Part shown: positions 32,336 through 45,400 of the stretch, one piece after another
Position numbering within the stretch: position 1 is the stretch's first letter
Layout of the letters: each line of letters starts with the position of its first letter
NCBI RefSeq assembly: GCF_033958435.1
Contig: NC_134146.1
Coordinates: 24,760,501-24,824,500 of the forward strand
Source: Carettochelys insculpta
Lineage: Eukaryota; Chordata; Testudines; Carettochelyidae
Reading direction: 5' to 3'
DNA length: 64,000 nucleotides
Notes under the pieces: generated by a model
What the model was told of the DNA's origin: nothing
Databases searched by the model: none
The model's input: only the letters and a program-made list of their open reading frames with translations
Translations under genes and position numbers: made by a program

Positions 32336-35300
32336 GCAAATGTGACTGAGTTGGTGAATCCTGAGACAAAAAGGAAACCTAGAATATGGATTCTCAACTC
32401 TTTTAGTTTTGAATACCTCCCGTCCTCCCATTTGCAATCATGTAACATTCCTGGGCTGCATACAGCAATTGCTTCCATTATACAACAAGTAATATTAGGA
32501 AAAGCATTCCATGTGTAGTTGGCTGGATTTTGCTGTATTCTTATATGATTTAAAAGCTGAAAATATGGACGAATAGCCAGCAGCATGTGTTTTGTGCTCT
32601 CCAGACCACAATTAGAGAAACAGCATTTTCGTCTATACGTTTTTATTTGTGCATAATCTTTTGAAGACCATTTCAAACTAATAGCCTCAGCTGCAGTACC
32701 CTCATAGGGTATTGTAGTTGGTAGTTATATACCCACCCCACCAATAAATTAAAGTGAAGTAGAATCTTTCATGTCAAAGGACCCTGAAGAGCTTCACAAA
32801 GGTTACAGCCCATACATGTTTGAATCCCTTCACATACAGCCAGCTCAGGAGTGAATTATGGCAGCTGCTTAACAGAATGCAGCAGCACAACACAATGGTT
32901 TTGAGAGTAAGAGCTAACCACTCTCCTACTGTCAATCCTAGTAATTTAGTTGGGTGTTGGAGAACATGTTGAGGAAAGAAGGACCAAATACCTTTCACTG
33001 GGCTTCAGAGCAGCCAATTAAAACTTGTCCAAATGGCTGAAATATCCAAATGGCCATAGTTTCACTTCCATCTTGTGGCAAAGAAGAACTGGAGAATAAA
33101 GGCACCTCTGGCTTTCTTCCTACTGTTGAACACTCACTACACAGGAAAGCACAAAGAGCACTTTATGTAGCATCTCCAAAATCCTGCTTCTCTCCGTCCT
33201 GACCCCAGTGTGAGACCTCCGGGTACCTACGATGGAGGCGCAGGACTTAGAAAACAAGAATATTGGATGTAGTTGAAAAGGCTGGGAAAAATGAGTTGGG
33301 CAGGATGGCATCAATAATATGCTATTTATCCAGGACTGCAGCAAACATTCCAGCATTGGCATTGCTGGAAATTTGCTGCATTGGTTTGGCTTTTCTTTGA
33401 GCACATGCAGATTCCTCAGAATTTATACAGATTGGAATCAGGAAGCTAGAGGAAAACCTTAGTTGCCTTTTCCATCCAAATCTACACTGTGACTTGAACA
33501 GACCCCAGACTTTGCTAAAAGGTCAGATAGGAAATTAATTTATATTCAATTCCCTTTCTGGCGACCAGCTGTCCTTCCAGCCATAAACTAATGATCCACA
33601 TAAAGGCCTTCTGAAGAAACAGGTGGTTTCCGGAATAAATCAAGTTTTTCTTTCCTTTTGTCTTTCATCCCTTGGCTAGATCTTTGGTGACAATCCTGTT
33701 GCCAGCTGCTCCAGTCCAGCACTTACATCATTTCACCTTGATATTTCCCCTCCACATTGTTTTCCGTAAATATTCATTATTGCCTGTTCTGAGATGGCTC
33801 TGAGTGCAGTGTGCAGAAGCTCAGTGCAGAAGCAGAGTTGGTTAAGGTGGCATGCACCACATTCAGGTTGGTTTCTTACTATAGGAATGGATTCATTTGC
33901 ACATTGGAAACATTTATCTGAGCTTCTTTCTGCAAAAAAATTTGACTTGCAAGAATGTATTGTTTCACGATCTTTGGGCTGTTTCGGTTCACGGAGCCTA
34001 GCTGAAGTTGGGTAAACTGTGAGCGTGTGGGTTGAAAGATGTTGGACCAACCGTATTATTTTGCTTACATAGGACGTTGTAAGAATGCAAATAGTAAACT
34101 TTTTCTGCTCAGACACTGTAATACTTGTTTGAATGGGGTCCTAGAATTTATGGTGGTCTGATTTTCCTGAGACTTCATGGAGTAAATTGCAGGAGTATCA
34201 TAGTCTGAGGCTAATTCTGCAGGCTTTCCTCTAATTATGTAGCTTATGGTACAGCTCAGATGAAAAAATAGTACTCAACAAAAATAAGAGCTGGGGAACT
34301 GGGCCTTTGAAAATACGTTAATCTGTGACAGGTTTCTGTTGATTTCAGTGGGATTTGGTTCAGGATCTTAAAGAAGTGGAAAAATCCCCAAAGTATACAA
34401 TATACTGTTATAGTTGTTTACCAAAGATTCTCAAATTTCATTGGTTTATTTGCCCTACCACTTAAATTGGAAAAAAATAATTTTACAAGCAAAGTATTAG
34501 GGATTAAACTGATTTTTTATGAATCAACTCTGTCGTAAATGGAGTCCTCTGCTTGGAAACACTGTGAGCGTTAAAATGTAATTTTTGTTAAGTCCTCTTT
34601 CATATTTCTATCTTTCATCACTATCCACAAGAAAACACTAACTTCAGGCAACAAGAATCCTTTAATTTAGATCTAAATTTATATGAAATAAAAGCTCCAT
34701 TAGGGCATAGAATATAAAAATCATATTTTAAAATGATAATTAAATCATTTATGTGTCTTTGTCTGTCTTAAAATATACAATAAAACTTCAAAAATTATAC
34801 TCCGGGTCATATCAGCATCTCCTCAAGAAAATGAAGTTAAATCTTTGTAGTAACCAGCAGCTTAATTTTCATTAGGCTAGCTATTCAATAATTAGTCATG
34901 CACCATAAATCAAGTCCCCAAGTCTTCTCCAGGTTTCTTAATTGAAAATTATTGTTTCTTGTCTCTCTGGCTGAATGTGCAGCAAGTCTGAGGAGTGATA
35001 GATGCTGAATCCAGTGCAAACAGTTTGAGACAGTCAGAACTTGACAGATCATTGCCCTGAAGGGGCTTGTAATGGTGGATAGGCTGTGAATTTCAAAATT
35101 AAAGGTTTGTTCTTAAAAATAGCAAGTATAAAAGCTAGATAGAGTTTGCCAAATATGTCTTGACCTTCATCCAGTTTTCCTGTTATTGCTAGTTGGAATC
35201 CATTTTTTTTTCAAGGGACAATAATAGTGAATACATTTTGAATATATTTGGAAAGCTAAAACTTTTGGTTTGGAATGGTTAAGTAGTTTGTTTTGTTTTT

Positions 35301-35826
35301 GGTCAATCTCGTTAATGTGTATGGAACCTGTTTCACTTTTTGGCACTTTCAGAACCCTGAATGAAATGGTTGTGTTCATCTGACAGCCAATGTGAAGAAA
35401 CAGATGGCTTCACAATTCCTGCCCCTAGCCATAAAATAATTTCAGATATGCTGTGACTGTGACTAAGTCAAAGACTTTCACAAAGTTAGAAGTATATAGA
35501 AATATATGAATAAAAATACAAGACTGTAGTCCTTTGTAATTTTTTCTTTGGAGAGAATAGTAGACTTTCCCAGAACTCCACTCATGTTCACCTTTCTATG
35601 GATTAAAAACAGGCACAGGGGTTTTCTACCATTCATTGCTTATTTCATAGAGACTTAGGAGCCAGAACCTGATGACAAACACCCCAATGAAGCATGAAAT
35701 GCACACGGCTCAATAGATACTAAAAATCTGGGCACAAGATCTTGCTGAGCATTTCAAAATCACCTTTGCAATATAGGATTAAAATGTTTTGCTAATAATT
35801 ATTCTAAGAGAAACAAAATCAAGAAT
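32336..35826. other. No gene or clear repeat recognised
   Basis: About 3.5 kb. The longest frames are 147 codons (- strand, 32233-32676) and 127 codons (- strand, 33733-34116); neither has a domain I know. The word 'gttgatttcagtggga' near 34338 belongs to a widespread old repeat. The rest is AT-rich and apparently unique. Confidence 0.45.
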
Positions 35827-35834
35827 CTTATTTG

Positions 35835-36296
35835 TAGAGCCCTGCTTATCCATGGATATTTGCTTCATATCCACAGATATCCACGGAACAGATACCAGCA
35901 CAGGGCTCTCCCCGCCATCCCCACCATGCTGAGGAAGGGAGGCACCACTGCCATCAGGGAAAGGATGCAAGAGGCTGCATCCTAAATCTTCCTGTAGGAG
36001 GGGCAGAGTGTCAGCCCTGTCTGGCTCCCCTGCCGCTCCTCCCTCCCCTGGCTGGTGAGCACTGACCTAAGGAGCCTTGGCCTGGGTCCCTGCTGCCCCT
36101 TACCCTTGGTCCCTGCTTTCCTGCTGCCTGCTTCTTCCTTGCACAACATCACTGGTCTGTGCACCCTCCCCTATCCCTCCTCTCTTCCAGGTTTCTTGGC
36201 AGACACAACTAAAATCCAGGTCATGGATTGTGGCTTGCATGAGGAGTTGAGCCTGGCAAATGCAGATCCATAGTTTTGTATCCGCACAGGACTCTA
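35835..36296. mobile_element. 462-bp hAT-type MITE with 8-bp target duplication
   Basis: The left end TAGAGCCCTGCTTATCC and the right end on the other strand TAGAGTCCTGTGCGGATAC are inverted repeats. The flanks are cttatttg (35827-35834) and cctatttg (36297-36304), a 7/8 match of hAT length. Subterminal 'atccatggatatttgc' and 'atatccacagatatccac' words repeat the GATAT motif. The centre is GC-rich without a transposase frame. Confidence 0.85.
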
Positions 36297-36304
36297 CCTA
36301 TTTG

Positions 36305-36835
36305 ATCAGTGAAATTTGTTCAGAAAGATTAAAAACATCAATTGGTGTGTTTTCAAAGCAAAATTTTAGCATAATGGATACACAATCTCTGCCTTCAGTT
36401 CCCTCCTCACAAACTTCCAGATTTCACGAGCTTGCACTGCTCTCAATGAGGAGGCCTTCACCCTGGTTTGCAGACCTCATTCTGCAACCTTGCTCATCTA
36501 AATAATTCTTATTCAAGTGAGTGATGATGCTGTTAAACCAATAAAGGCTACCCCCACAAGAAGAGGCGTATGACCAAACGGAATTTTAAAAAGTCATTGA
36601 ACCAACAGAGATTAAGATTTTTGAAAACAAAGGGGAAGATCTTCAAGTTTGAGTCAACATACTGTTATTGCAGTTGTGGCACATGTTGCTTTAAGGGCCT
36701 AAAATGTCCATACATAACTTTTACAATTAAAGTTTTCGTTAAGGATAATCCCTGGAAAGGAAAGTCTTCTCCCTAGGTGATGTATGAGTGGATGAATTCA
36801 TTGTCATGCTCCTTACATGAACTAAAATGCCTTCA
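36305..36835. other. No feature recognised
   Basis: AT-rich with short frames only. Confidence 0.45.
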
Positions 36836-36903
36836 AGGTGTAGCCGTGTTATTCTGTAACTTCACAAATAACCAGCAGTCCTGTGGTCCTCTAAAGTGCC
36901 CCA
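36836..36903 (+). repeat. Fragment of the SINE-like 'gtagccgtgtta' repeat
   Basis: 'aggtgtagccgtgttattct' and 'ccagcagtcctgtggtcctc' in the fixed order of this family. Confidence 0.65.
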
Positions 36904-36930
36904 AATCTGACTAAAATGTCAAACATAGGT

Positions 36931-37045
36931 ATAAGTGCTGGACTTAGGAGTGCTTGAAGCAGTTTCCATTATATACAGGGTTTCTAGTTTGGTTCAACAG
37001 CACTCAGCACCCCCACTATAAAATTGTTCCAGCACCCTTGAGCTT
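36931..37045 (-). repeat. Short unclassified dispersed repeat, copy 2
   Basis: The reverse complement follows 11313-11425 over its whole length, with scattered substitutions. Boundaries agree within a few bases. Confidence 0.65.
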
Positions 37046-37253
37046 AGTGCCAAATTGAGTTCTGATGACAGGGGTTCAGCTCCAGTGAAGCTGGTGAAGT
37101 TACAGCCACTGGTACCAAAATATATTTGTTCCAGTAAATTTAAGCATGAATTGTTTTCTAGTATATTACAGATTTCATACAGCTTTTTACCAATGCTTCT
37201 TAGTACTGCATGTCACCATACAGGGCTAAACCGTACCTGAGTAAGGGGAAGCC

Positions 37254-37304
37254 TGTAGGTGCACTATTGTATGAGAAGACTATTGTAGGTGCACTATTGT
37301 ATGA
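37254..37304. repeat. Short tandem duplication, 30-bp period
   Basis: The 21-bp word starting 'tgtaggtgcactattgta' occurs at 37254 and again at 37284, separated by 'gaagactat'. Confidence 0.85.
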
Positions 37305-37640
37305 AGGGAGATTTCAAGGCTATGTCTACACTTGAGCACATATTTCAGTATTGGATCAAGTTTGTGCTTGTGCATTCTCCACAGACCCATGCCCAAGTGT
37401 CCCCCTCTGCTGTGGATTCGGCTATAGTGCTGTGTACTTATGTGTGTTCACATCCACACTGTCAATGTAGGTAACTGATGTTAACATTACCATTTCAGGG
37501 GCACTATTCCAGGGCTTTTTGAATTGCCAGGAGACACTCTAGGAACTTCTTTGTTGCTTTTTGTTAGTACTGCTTCTGTGCAGATCACGGTTTCCCCTCA
37601 CTGCTATTCTCTGCAAAAGTGGCTGAACGTCATAGAGCAC

Positions 37641-37722
37641 CTTGGAGGATGCTTTAGGCAGGGGGCTGAACTAGATGACCTCCTATGGTCCCTTTCGGCC
37701 CTAGGATTCTATGATTCTATGA
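37641..37722 (+). mobile_element. CR1 LINE 3' tip with terminal octamer repeat
   Basis: 'gggggctgaactagatgacc', 'tcctatggtccctttcggcc' and the terminal (GATTCTAT)n run at 37705-37722 are the 3' hallmark of CR1. Only about 80 bp are present. Confidence 0.9.
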
Positions 37723-37984
37723 TCTGGTTTTGTTTTTGGTCCTTTATGTGGGACAAATGGCTACACTGTGGAGAGGGTATTTGGTGAGACTCTGGGTGGA
37801 TTTTGGGCAGCATTTTTTTTTACTTATGAAAGACAGCTGCCTTGTGAAAATTAACAACAGTTATTTCAGATCACACTGCCTAGAAGTGGTAAATGCTGCT
37901 GTTGTCATGGTATGCCCTTTGGTTTACTATTGCTTCTAGTACAGGAGAACCAGCATGAGGATATGGTGACACAGTGTTTTGGAA

Positions 37985-39180
37985 ATCTGGGTTGACCATC
38001 AGTGGCTTCAGAACTTCTGTGTAAGGAAACAAACCTTCAAGTTGTATGACTATATTTCCCAAAGGGAAAAGAAGATACCAGGTGAGGCTGGCCTGAGTCC
38101 CTCACCCCAGTCCTCTCCAGAGCTCCCTCCCCTCCCAAGGTGGCCCTGGCTGCTTGAATCCTCCTATCCCTCCCATGCCAAATTGTCACTGGTCACTCAA
38201 ATCCTTCTAGCCCCCTACATTTGTCCATTTGCTCTTGCCAACTTGATCAGGTTGCAAGAGCAAGAGGGATAAATGCCAGCATGTGCCAAAAATTCAGGAG
38301 GGCTAGGCCAGGACTAAGGGACTGTCCCAATCAAAACAGGATGTATGATCACTCTGCCTTCAGGGGTCTGTGTGGCTAGAGCCACACCTTGCAACTCAGG
38401 GAAGCCAGCTATAGGTTTGTTTCAAACCACTTGGACCTTGGAAAGTTTACTGTCAAACTCAAGACTGTGGAATCCTGAGGCAGTTAAGACTGTCATTACT
38501 CCATCAGAGATGTTCTGAGGCCATCAATGTCACTCATATCTCAGTTCTTTGCCCATCACAAGGGGCATCTGAGTATGCATACAGAAATGGTTGCTATTGA
38601 GTTGTTCTGCAAGGCTTAGTGGACCTCAGAGGCAGACTCTTGTATATTGGAAAGGTTTACCATGTCAGGGTGCTGAGGTGATCAGGATTGTCCTTGAAAG
38701 GGAAGAAGGAACTTAATTCCCAAGAAAGTATATGGTTCTGTACAGCATGGTTGGTGTCAGCTGTTATTTGGGGGACCGCATATACCTACTCCTACCTTGG
38801 CTCATAAAACTGTACCTTGACATAAGTAACTCTGGAAAGAAAAGGTCACTATAGAACGGTCGGAGGAAGCATGTTTGGTAGATTGAAGGTTTGTTGGTGC
38901 TGCCTACACACCCATCTGGATGCCAGTGTGGCAGACACCATTCATACAATCATCGCCTGCTGAGCACTACATAACATTTACCAGCATCCTGTGTAGTGCT
39001 TCCATCCATAGTGGGCTGAGGACAAGTCTGTTTTTCAAACTCTGTTCAGGCAGCCTGAACCCACTCATATGCACACTATACTTCGGTCCTGGTTCCCAGC
39101 AGGCCGGATTCAACAGAGATACCATATGTGCATATATCTTGGAACAGCAGGGAGGCAGATGTATGTGGTACTGTCAAGAG
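37985..39180 (+). pseudogene. Second HARBI1-like transposase pseudogene, heavily decayed
   Basis: Recognisable in-order fragments: DHQWLQNFCVRKQTFKLYDY (37995-38054), equivalent to the QNF region of the other copy; SYRFVSNHLDLGKFTV (about 38408-38455); GLVDLRGRL and GKVYHVRVLR (about 38610-38690); GDRIYLLLPWLIKLYL, the second-Asp block (about 38773-38820); FGRLKVCWWC followed by a leucine/aspartate stretch (about 38870-38920), which is just after the position of the catalytic Glu; then a C-terminal tail near 39140-39180. The fragments lie in different frames with stops between them, so it is more degraded than the copy at 28130. It belongs to a related but different subfamily, since the blocks are not closely similar in DNA. 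Confidence 0.8.
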
Positions 39181-39309
39181 TGAAGGGGTAGCCAGGCCAG
39201 TCAGGGGGCATCCTGATTCACTGCAACCATGCTACCAGCTCTGCCTGTGGAGCTTTTATGTCACCATTGTCACAGCAGCCCTGATTAATTAATTCAGGGA
39301 AGATCTATA

Positions 39310-39375
39310 GTCTGTGTTTTGCAGGACATCAAATTAGATGATCAAAATTGTTCTCTCTGTTCTCAAGTCATTGGT
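39310..39375 (+). mobile_element. CR1 LINE 3' tip
   Basis: 'gtgttttgcaggacatcaaa' followed by 'ttagatgatcaaaattgttc' matches the 3' end of turtle CR1. It is diverged. Confidence 0.75.
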
Positions 39376-40232
39376 TTCAGGAAAATACAGTTTGTATCAC
39401 TACTGTGCAGCAGCGGAACCTAGCCCAAGGTGGAGTTGTAGTTTGCAAAATTTAAAGTTTGTGAGATACACAGTCTTTGCTACTTCACCTTGTGTGTGAG
39501 GGTGGGGAATGGGCTGTCTTAGGTTCTATCCTTTTCCCCTCACATACTGGCCATACCCTCTTTCTTGCCGGTGCCACTCAACTTTTTGAAAATTGAGCTT
39601 CCTAATAACAGGTGCAGAGGTTTCAGGCCATGAAGTCTCAGGTACCCTCACTGTTGCAGTAACTACTCTGGCAGGGGATGAGTAGAGTCTTTACTATAAA
39701 GCCTGCAAAGCAGCACAAAGTGCAACTACCAAATTCCACAAAGTGGTGTGTGGTGTCCCTTAGTTTCCATCCCTAGTATAAATAATAAAATGTGAATGTA
39801 AAGTTTGGTCTTCAGAAGTAGAACAAAATAATATTCAGCAACTTGTCTTCTACTTGTTGTCCACTTTAGACCTTAAAATTAGTCAGTTAAAGAGAGACCT
39901 CCAACAGTCACCAAGTTAAAAAAGGTATGTTTGAAGCGTTTATGAAGTAACTCATCAAACCTTGGACTTGGTTATGTATCTGTGTTAGAGCTATTTAATA
40001 ATAATCTAAGTTGTTCATTTATGACCAGAATGAAAGAACAGCTTTGTAATCCTTTTAAAGAAGCAAAAGAAGTCCATACATTAGAAGGTACAAGTCAGGA
40101 AATGCTGCTGGTGCAGAAGGGTTATATTCAGTCATACGCTTTGCCCACAATGTCATACATAATTCTATGAATCCTCACCAAATGGAGAGGTCTGCAGCTC
40201 TCTGTCTCAAGAGTTCCAATAGAAAAACCAAG
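39376..40232. other. No feature recognised
   Basis: Unique-looking sequence; frames are short. Confidence 0.45.
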
Positions 40233-40322
40233 ATTAATAGATTTCAAGGCCAGAAGGAACCATTTCAATCATCTTATCTGACCCCAATAGCTCAGAGAAC
40301 TCCTCTAAAATGACATGCCCAG
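40233..40322 (-). mobile_element. CR1 LINE 3' tip, inverted
   Basis: 'taatagatttcaaggccaga', 'aggaaccatttcaatcatct' and 'tatctgacccc' are the reverse complement of the CR1 3' end. Confidence 0.8.
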
Positions 40323-40540
40323 GATTAGGTCCTCAGTTAGACAGGACAAACAAACACAAAGAGAAGACACTGGACAACAATTCAAGTGATAGACCACATG
40401 ATGCAAATCAATGATGAGAAATAATGAGGCTGGATTGATTGAAGAGGTGGGGTTTTAAGCATGTGAGAGAGACAAGAAAGGGCCACTGAGGACCATAGGA
40501 TGACCCAACGGCAACAATCTTCTTCAACTGTGAAAAAGAG

Positions 40541-40690
40541 ATGGTAGGGTAATGATTAAAGCATATTTTTGGTGAATCAAATATTCTGCATTCTGATTAT
40601 GCTCTGCCACTGACTCTCTGTAAGACCTGAGGCATACCACTTACTCTGTCTCTTCCTTGGTTTCTCATATTGTTTGATCCCTCATAAATG
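40541..40690 (+). mobile_element. MIR-like SINE remnant
   Basis: 'gctctgccactgactctctg', 'taagacctgaggcataccac' and 'ttccttggtttctcat' follow the MIR body in order. Old and diverged. Confidence 0.6.
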
Positions 40691-42164
40691 AGTAGCTAGC
40701 ATCTAACAGAATTTACATAGCAGTTTGGGATTGATGAGTGTACTCTGTTCTTTCAGTAAACTGGAATCATTTCAGAAAAGACTGCCATAAGCTATTATCC
40801 ATTGCAAATGAATTAAATTATAGGTTAACCAAAATCAGAACCTCAGAATTGAACTGTTGAATATTTAAGAGGTGATAACTAGGTTGAGACTTGTATTTGG
40901 ATCCCTACATCCGGATGTTCTCAGATGACCTTGGTTTAGGGTTGGATTTAGTACCAGATGGGTCCTATTTTTCTGTTCCGATTGAGGTGCAACCACCTCC
41001 CAAATCTTGCTTTTCTTGCAACATTTCCATTATTTGAGGCCAAAATCTGTTTTTAAAAAGTTGGAGTATTTCAGCACTGTCAAATCATCTCTTCACTGTG
41101 GAATTCCCCTGCGATATTAGAGGAGACAGAAATAGTCCTTTATCTGTTTTTCTGTAAGGATGATCTGGTCTGGTGATAGCTGGTGTGTGGCAAAGTTTGT
41201 TGCTGGATTGGTCTATCTGCTATGATTTGGGTTTTGAAATTAATGTCTCCGATGGCTAGGGCCTGGGATGTAGGTTGTAATTTGAATTTCTAAATTCTTT
41301 AAAATGCAAATAAATAAATAACAGTCCTGAACCCTAGTCAAGCATTGGTTTTGGAATCAAACTGAAACCTTAATTGGATCCACAGCTGAGCATCATTTTC
41401 TCAGGTGGTCTTTATGCAAATCTGGATGGTTCTTAGATGTTAGGTTTTAATACTTGTGTAAATATAGTTCTCTTTCCTGTGAAATTTGAATGAGTTTTCA
41501 GTCAATAGGTACAATTGTGAACTCATCAAATATGTAACTGAGCAACATTAACTTCAGCGGGAGTGGGATAAAGGCCTAAGAATCTCTCTCATACCAAATC
41601 AGAATTAAATGTGTTTACATTTTCCTCTTGACAAAAATGACAGTTTACATTTGCTTTGCATCACACAAACACATCATTCACTACACCTTTTCCTCTCCCT
41701 TCCTGGTCCTGCGTACCAGAAAGATAAATGCTTTGAGGACAAGAATCTGTTTACTGCTATGTTTGTGAAGGACCTAGAATACTTTTAAGAACTATGCAAA
41801 ATATAAACACATTTATAATTGAAATTATTATACTCTACTAGTCATACAAAAAAGTACGTAATCAAAACCTCATCTAATTTGTATGTTCTAACCTAAATGA
41901 AAACTACCTAATTAAATACTCTGAACCCTGACAGATTTAAAAATTACCCAAAAACTTTCAAGGCATTTATGATACTAATATTTAGAGATTACGTGTATAC
42001 TGAAAATGGCTGCTGTTTGGTAAGAAAAATGGCTTCCAATAGGGAAAAAAGTCAGAACTTGCTACAAAATATTGGCAACTATTTAAATAGTTGGGCAGCA
42101 GTTTTCTACTCCAAGGTCAAACTGTAGTCAACACTGATGTTGGTATATGTGAGTGTCTATCAGT
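40691..42164. other. No gene recognised
   Basis: AT-rich. A stretch at 41725-41800 ('gctttgaggacaagaatctg') is vaguely like an old LINE/SINE 3' tail. Nothing else. Confidence 0.4.
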
Positions 42165-42400
42165 AATGACAGAGTGGTTCAGTTGCTAGTCTGCCCCCAC
42201 CCCCTTTTTTTTTTTAACCTCTTGCCTGCAAGGTCATGGGTTCAAGTCTCACAACAGGACTTGGGCTGAGATTGTTAATCCTGATATGGCAGAGCAAGAC
42301 CAGAGAGGTGTTGAACTCTTTGACACACCGTCCTGTTGATGAGATGTTAATCCAAAATCCCTTTTGCCTGTCCCTGCTGCCTGTCTTGGCAATATCTCTA
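42165..42400 (+). mobile_element. tRNA-derived SINE remnant
   Basis: A pol III A-box-like word, agagtggttcagttgctag (42171-42189), and a B-box-like word, gggttcaagtctc (42238-42250), lie about 50 bp apart, followed by the 'gttgatgagatgttaatcc' body segment seen in old vertebrate tRNA-SINEs. The T-run at 42205-42215 breaks the tRNA part, so it is not a functional tRNA gene. Confidence 0.6.
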
Positions 42401-45400
42401 GGCCACCTAGTGAAAAGAATAAGCATAAGCCTACTTCCCAACCAAAATTCTCTTTCTCAATAAAACAGATTCTAATCTCTAAATCAGAGTAGGAGCTATT
42501 GTGTTACACTTAATGGCTGTTATTGCCCTAAGACTACTGTATTTAGCTAAATCCCATGGAAACGCTGTCAAGGTTACTCAGAATACGAAAGTCCAAATCT
42601 AAACTCTCAGTTCAATGCCTTTAATTTCTATTATTTCTGATATTTGTATACATGTGTGTATGTTGATATATTTAGGAAGTGGCACATTAGTTACTTTTAG
42701 CAGACACACAATTTCATTAATGTTACATTGTGCAATTATGCTTAATTCATGCAATTTTTTGACATTTTAAAATATGAACTCTGCATTTAATATCAAACAT
42801 TCTTTATTAATGAAATGCATTGTTCAGCTTGTCATGTTGTACTGATACTGTTCTGTAAGTACTTTTAGCATGGATTCTCTGTGGGTATTTACTTCAAAGC
42901 GAATGGAAAATCTGGGAAGAAACATCATTTCGCTGTATGGTTAAAAATTAGAAAATAGCAAAGCACACTTACAAGCACTAAATATATTGCAGCGCTGAAA
43001 ATGACATCCCAGGTATGTTATCTAGTAAAAATCTGCATATCCCTTTTACTATATATTTTCCTTGCAATGTAGATTATAAAACTCAGAGCTAGATCATGCT
43101 GTATTCATATATTTTAAGTGTTCAGGTAAATTCAGGCCTATGTGACAATCTACACAAAGTTTCTTTTGTTACTCTATATCATGCAAAAGGCAATTAGATA
43201 ACTGAGTTTCGCTACAAATAACAATAATTTGGGATTTTTGCATTTAACACATGGATTTTTTTCCCCTAAAATTAGACGAATGAGTGCTTGTTATCAAAAG
43301 TGACCATGTTAAAAAAATAGTCAATTGAGAAATAAAACTTCAAAATAACACTTTTTTACCACTCTGCATAATATAAAGTGTTTAAATTCTATTTTTTTTT
43401 GTCAGCAGTCCTGCTGGCTTTCTCTTGCTTGATATTCTGACCATCTTTGAACCCTTGAACTCTGACAGAGAGGAGGGACTTGGAGAGGTTGTCATCTGAT
43501 CTATGTATGAAGGCAAAAGGAATAGCTTTCTCTTTAATAGCACTCCTTTCTGCTTAACAGTTGGTGGGAGATTAAAATGATCTAGGTGGATAAGGCAGGT
43601 TAAAGGTCAAGGGACACCACAATTTTTCCTCCTGAATGTCAAAATATAGAAAGGTCATTAGAAGTTAAAATTTTATGTCCTTTCTCAAATATTTAACTTT
43701 ATATAGCCACCAATTTTTATTGTGAATTCCAATTCTTGAGGGGACTGGACCCCCACCAGGCTACTGTCCAGCCTGTATGGTCGTCAGGTGCTGACATTCT
43801 GAGTTTCAGCCATATTAATTGCTGGATAAAGGCTATAATCCCTTTGCTTTGAAGCTGAAGGCTAATTTTTAGGCACTACTTCAAAAGCAGCATACAACTG
43901 AAGAGGCATATTTCCTACTAGCACTGAATCAACATGATTTACTCTGTTTGCATTCGTCTACACAGGCCTTGCATATTTGGCTGCACAACAAAAAGGTGCG
44001 ATCTGGTTATAATACAGCCCAAGGAGAAGTTTTTACTAGCCCAAAGTTGATAAATGACTTCATCTGAGACATACGGTTCCAGATCTTTGCTTTAAGCATC
44101 ATCAATAAAGTAAAACTCCTATATCATACTTTTGTTACCAATGAAAAATCTTGTCTTATGTGATATGATTTTTTTTCTTTTCCTGAAACATTGCATTAAA
44201 ATGATAATTTAGAGTCAGGCTGAGACCTAAAGCTTATGTAAATAAAAGCTATGATTTTCAAAAAAGCAAAATCTTCTCAAGACACTGTTTTAATATCCTA
44301 AATGCTACAGCTTCTTAATTAAGACTGTGAACAAGAATTTCATATCCAGCAGGAAATGTCCTTTATTAATTAAACATATTGTTTAACTTGTTGGCAAAAA
44401 TGCCCAGAAGTGCAAAGAAATTTCCAGCCAATATAGAACTTTTTATTGGTGTGTATTTCACTTCTGGCTCTCTATCTTCAGACCTACACTATAGGGACTT
44501 TCTCATACAGGATTTGCCAAGTATACTTAGTGTTATGTTTGAACAAGATTAACAATATTTCAGATCAAAGGAGAAGCCTGCTGCATGGTTTTAGGAGATT
44601 GTCATTCTCTCCTATTATGGCTCATTTGCACAAGATTTTCATGTAATATAAGCCATTGTTTTGATAGCAATGACTTGACGTACAGACAGGGCCAAAATGA
44701 CTAGGTGCTAGTCAGTTAGTTGAGGGTAACTGGGTCCCAAAGAACTTGCTAATCATAAAATACAGCTGTTATTTCAGCTACGTTTAAGTGTTTGTCAGGT
44801 GGAAAACTTTTTTGAACAAGCCCCGATCCTGGAAAATAGCTGACAATGGCATTTTTATTAGAGCTCAGATGCAGCTTTAACAAGGCAAAAAGTTGTTTGG
44901 TATGAAATGCACACAGCAAGTTATGGAGTAGTTTTGGTGAGGTTTTTTTCACTTTGAAGTAGGCAGTTTAAAGTACTTTACAAAGCGGGAAAGCTTCATG
45001 TTAGTAGTGAAACATACAATTTATTTACCTTCATACGTGCATTTGGGAGGCCAGTTTTAAGGCTAAGAGGTGGTGTGTATGTTATATTGCTTAATACGTT
45101 AGAAGCAGTTGAGTTGTTTGTGTACTGCATGCACAAGAAAATGCTTACAGAATACATATCTTCAAATCCTAATAATTTGTTTGAGAAGGTCAGATTACTT
45201 GGGGAAACAAGAATTAAATCACAATTACACATGCACAAAAAAACATGTTAAAGTGATGTTTAGTCTGATTTATACCCACAAATACAGTCAGAGTTAAGCC
45301 TGTTACTTTTGGCTTCAACACACCCTGCAGTGCTTAGGTATTGCAGGAAACTCAAGAGACTAACAGATGTTAGATACGCCAAATCTGATCCTGTAATTCT

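Larger units (their letters stand above)
37318..39290 (+). mobile_element. Older Harbinger element, left end and transposase remains
   Basis: The left end reads GGCTATGTCTACACTTGAG. Decayed transposase sequence follows from 37985. A CR1 3' end (37641-37722) sits between the left terminal repeat and the gene. The right terminal repeat is not found; 39290 is where a separate CR1 remnant region begins, so the right boundary is a guess. Confidence 0.6.

Noticed and set aside
32233..32676. 147-codon - strand frame
   Set aside because: It partly overlaps a GC-rich repeat-like patch where stops are rarer; no recognisable domain.
33733..34116. 127-codon - strand frame with several cysteines
   Set aside because: By my rough estimate a few frames of this length are expected by chance in 64 kb at this base composition; no domain or splice context is recognised.
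42171..42250. Possible tRNA gene (A- and B-box-like words)
   Set aside because: The interior has an 11-T run and no acceptor stem; it fits a tRNA-derived SINE.
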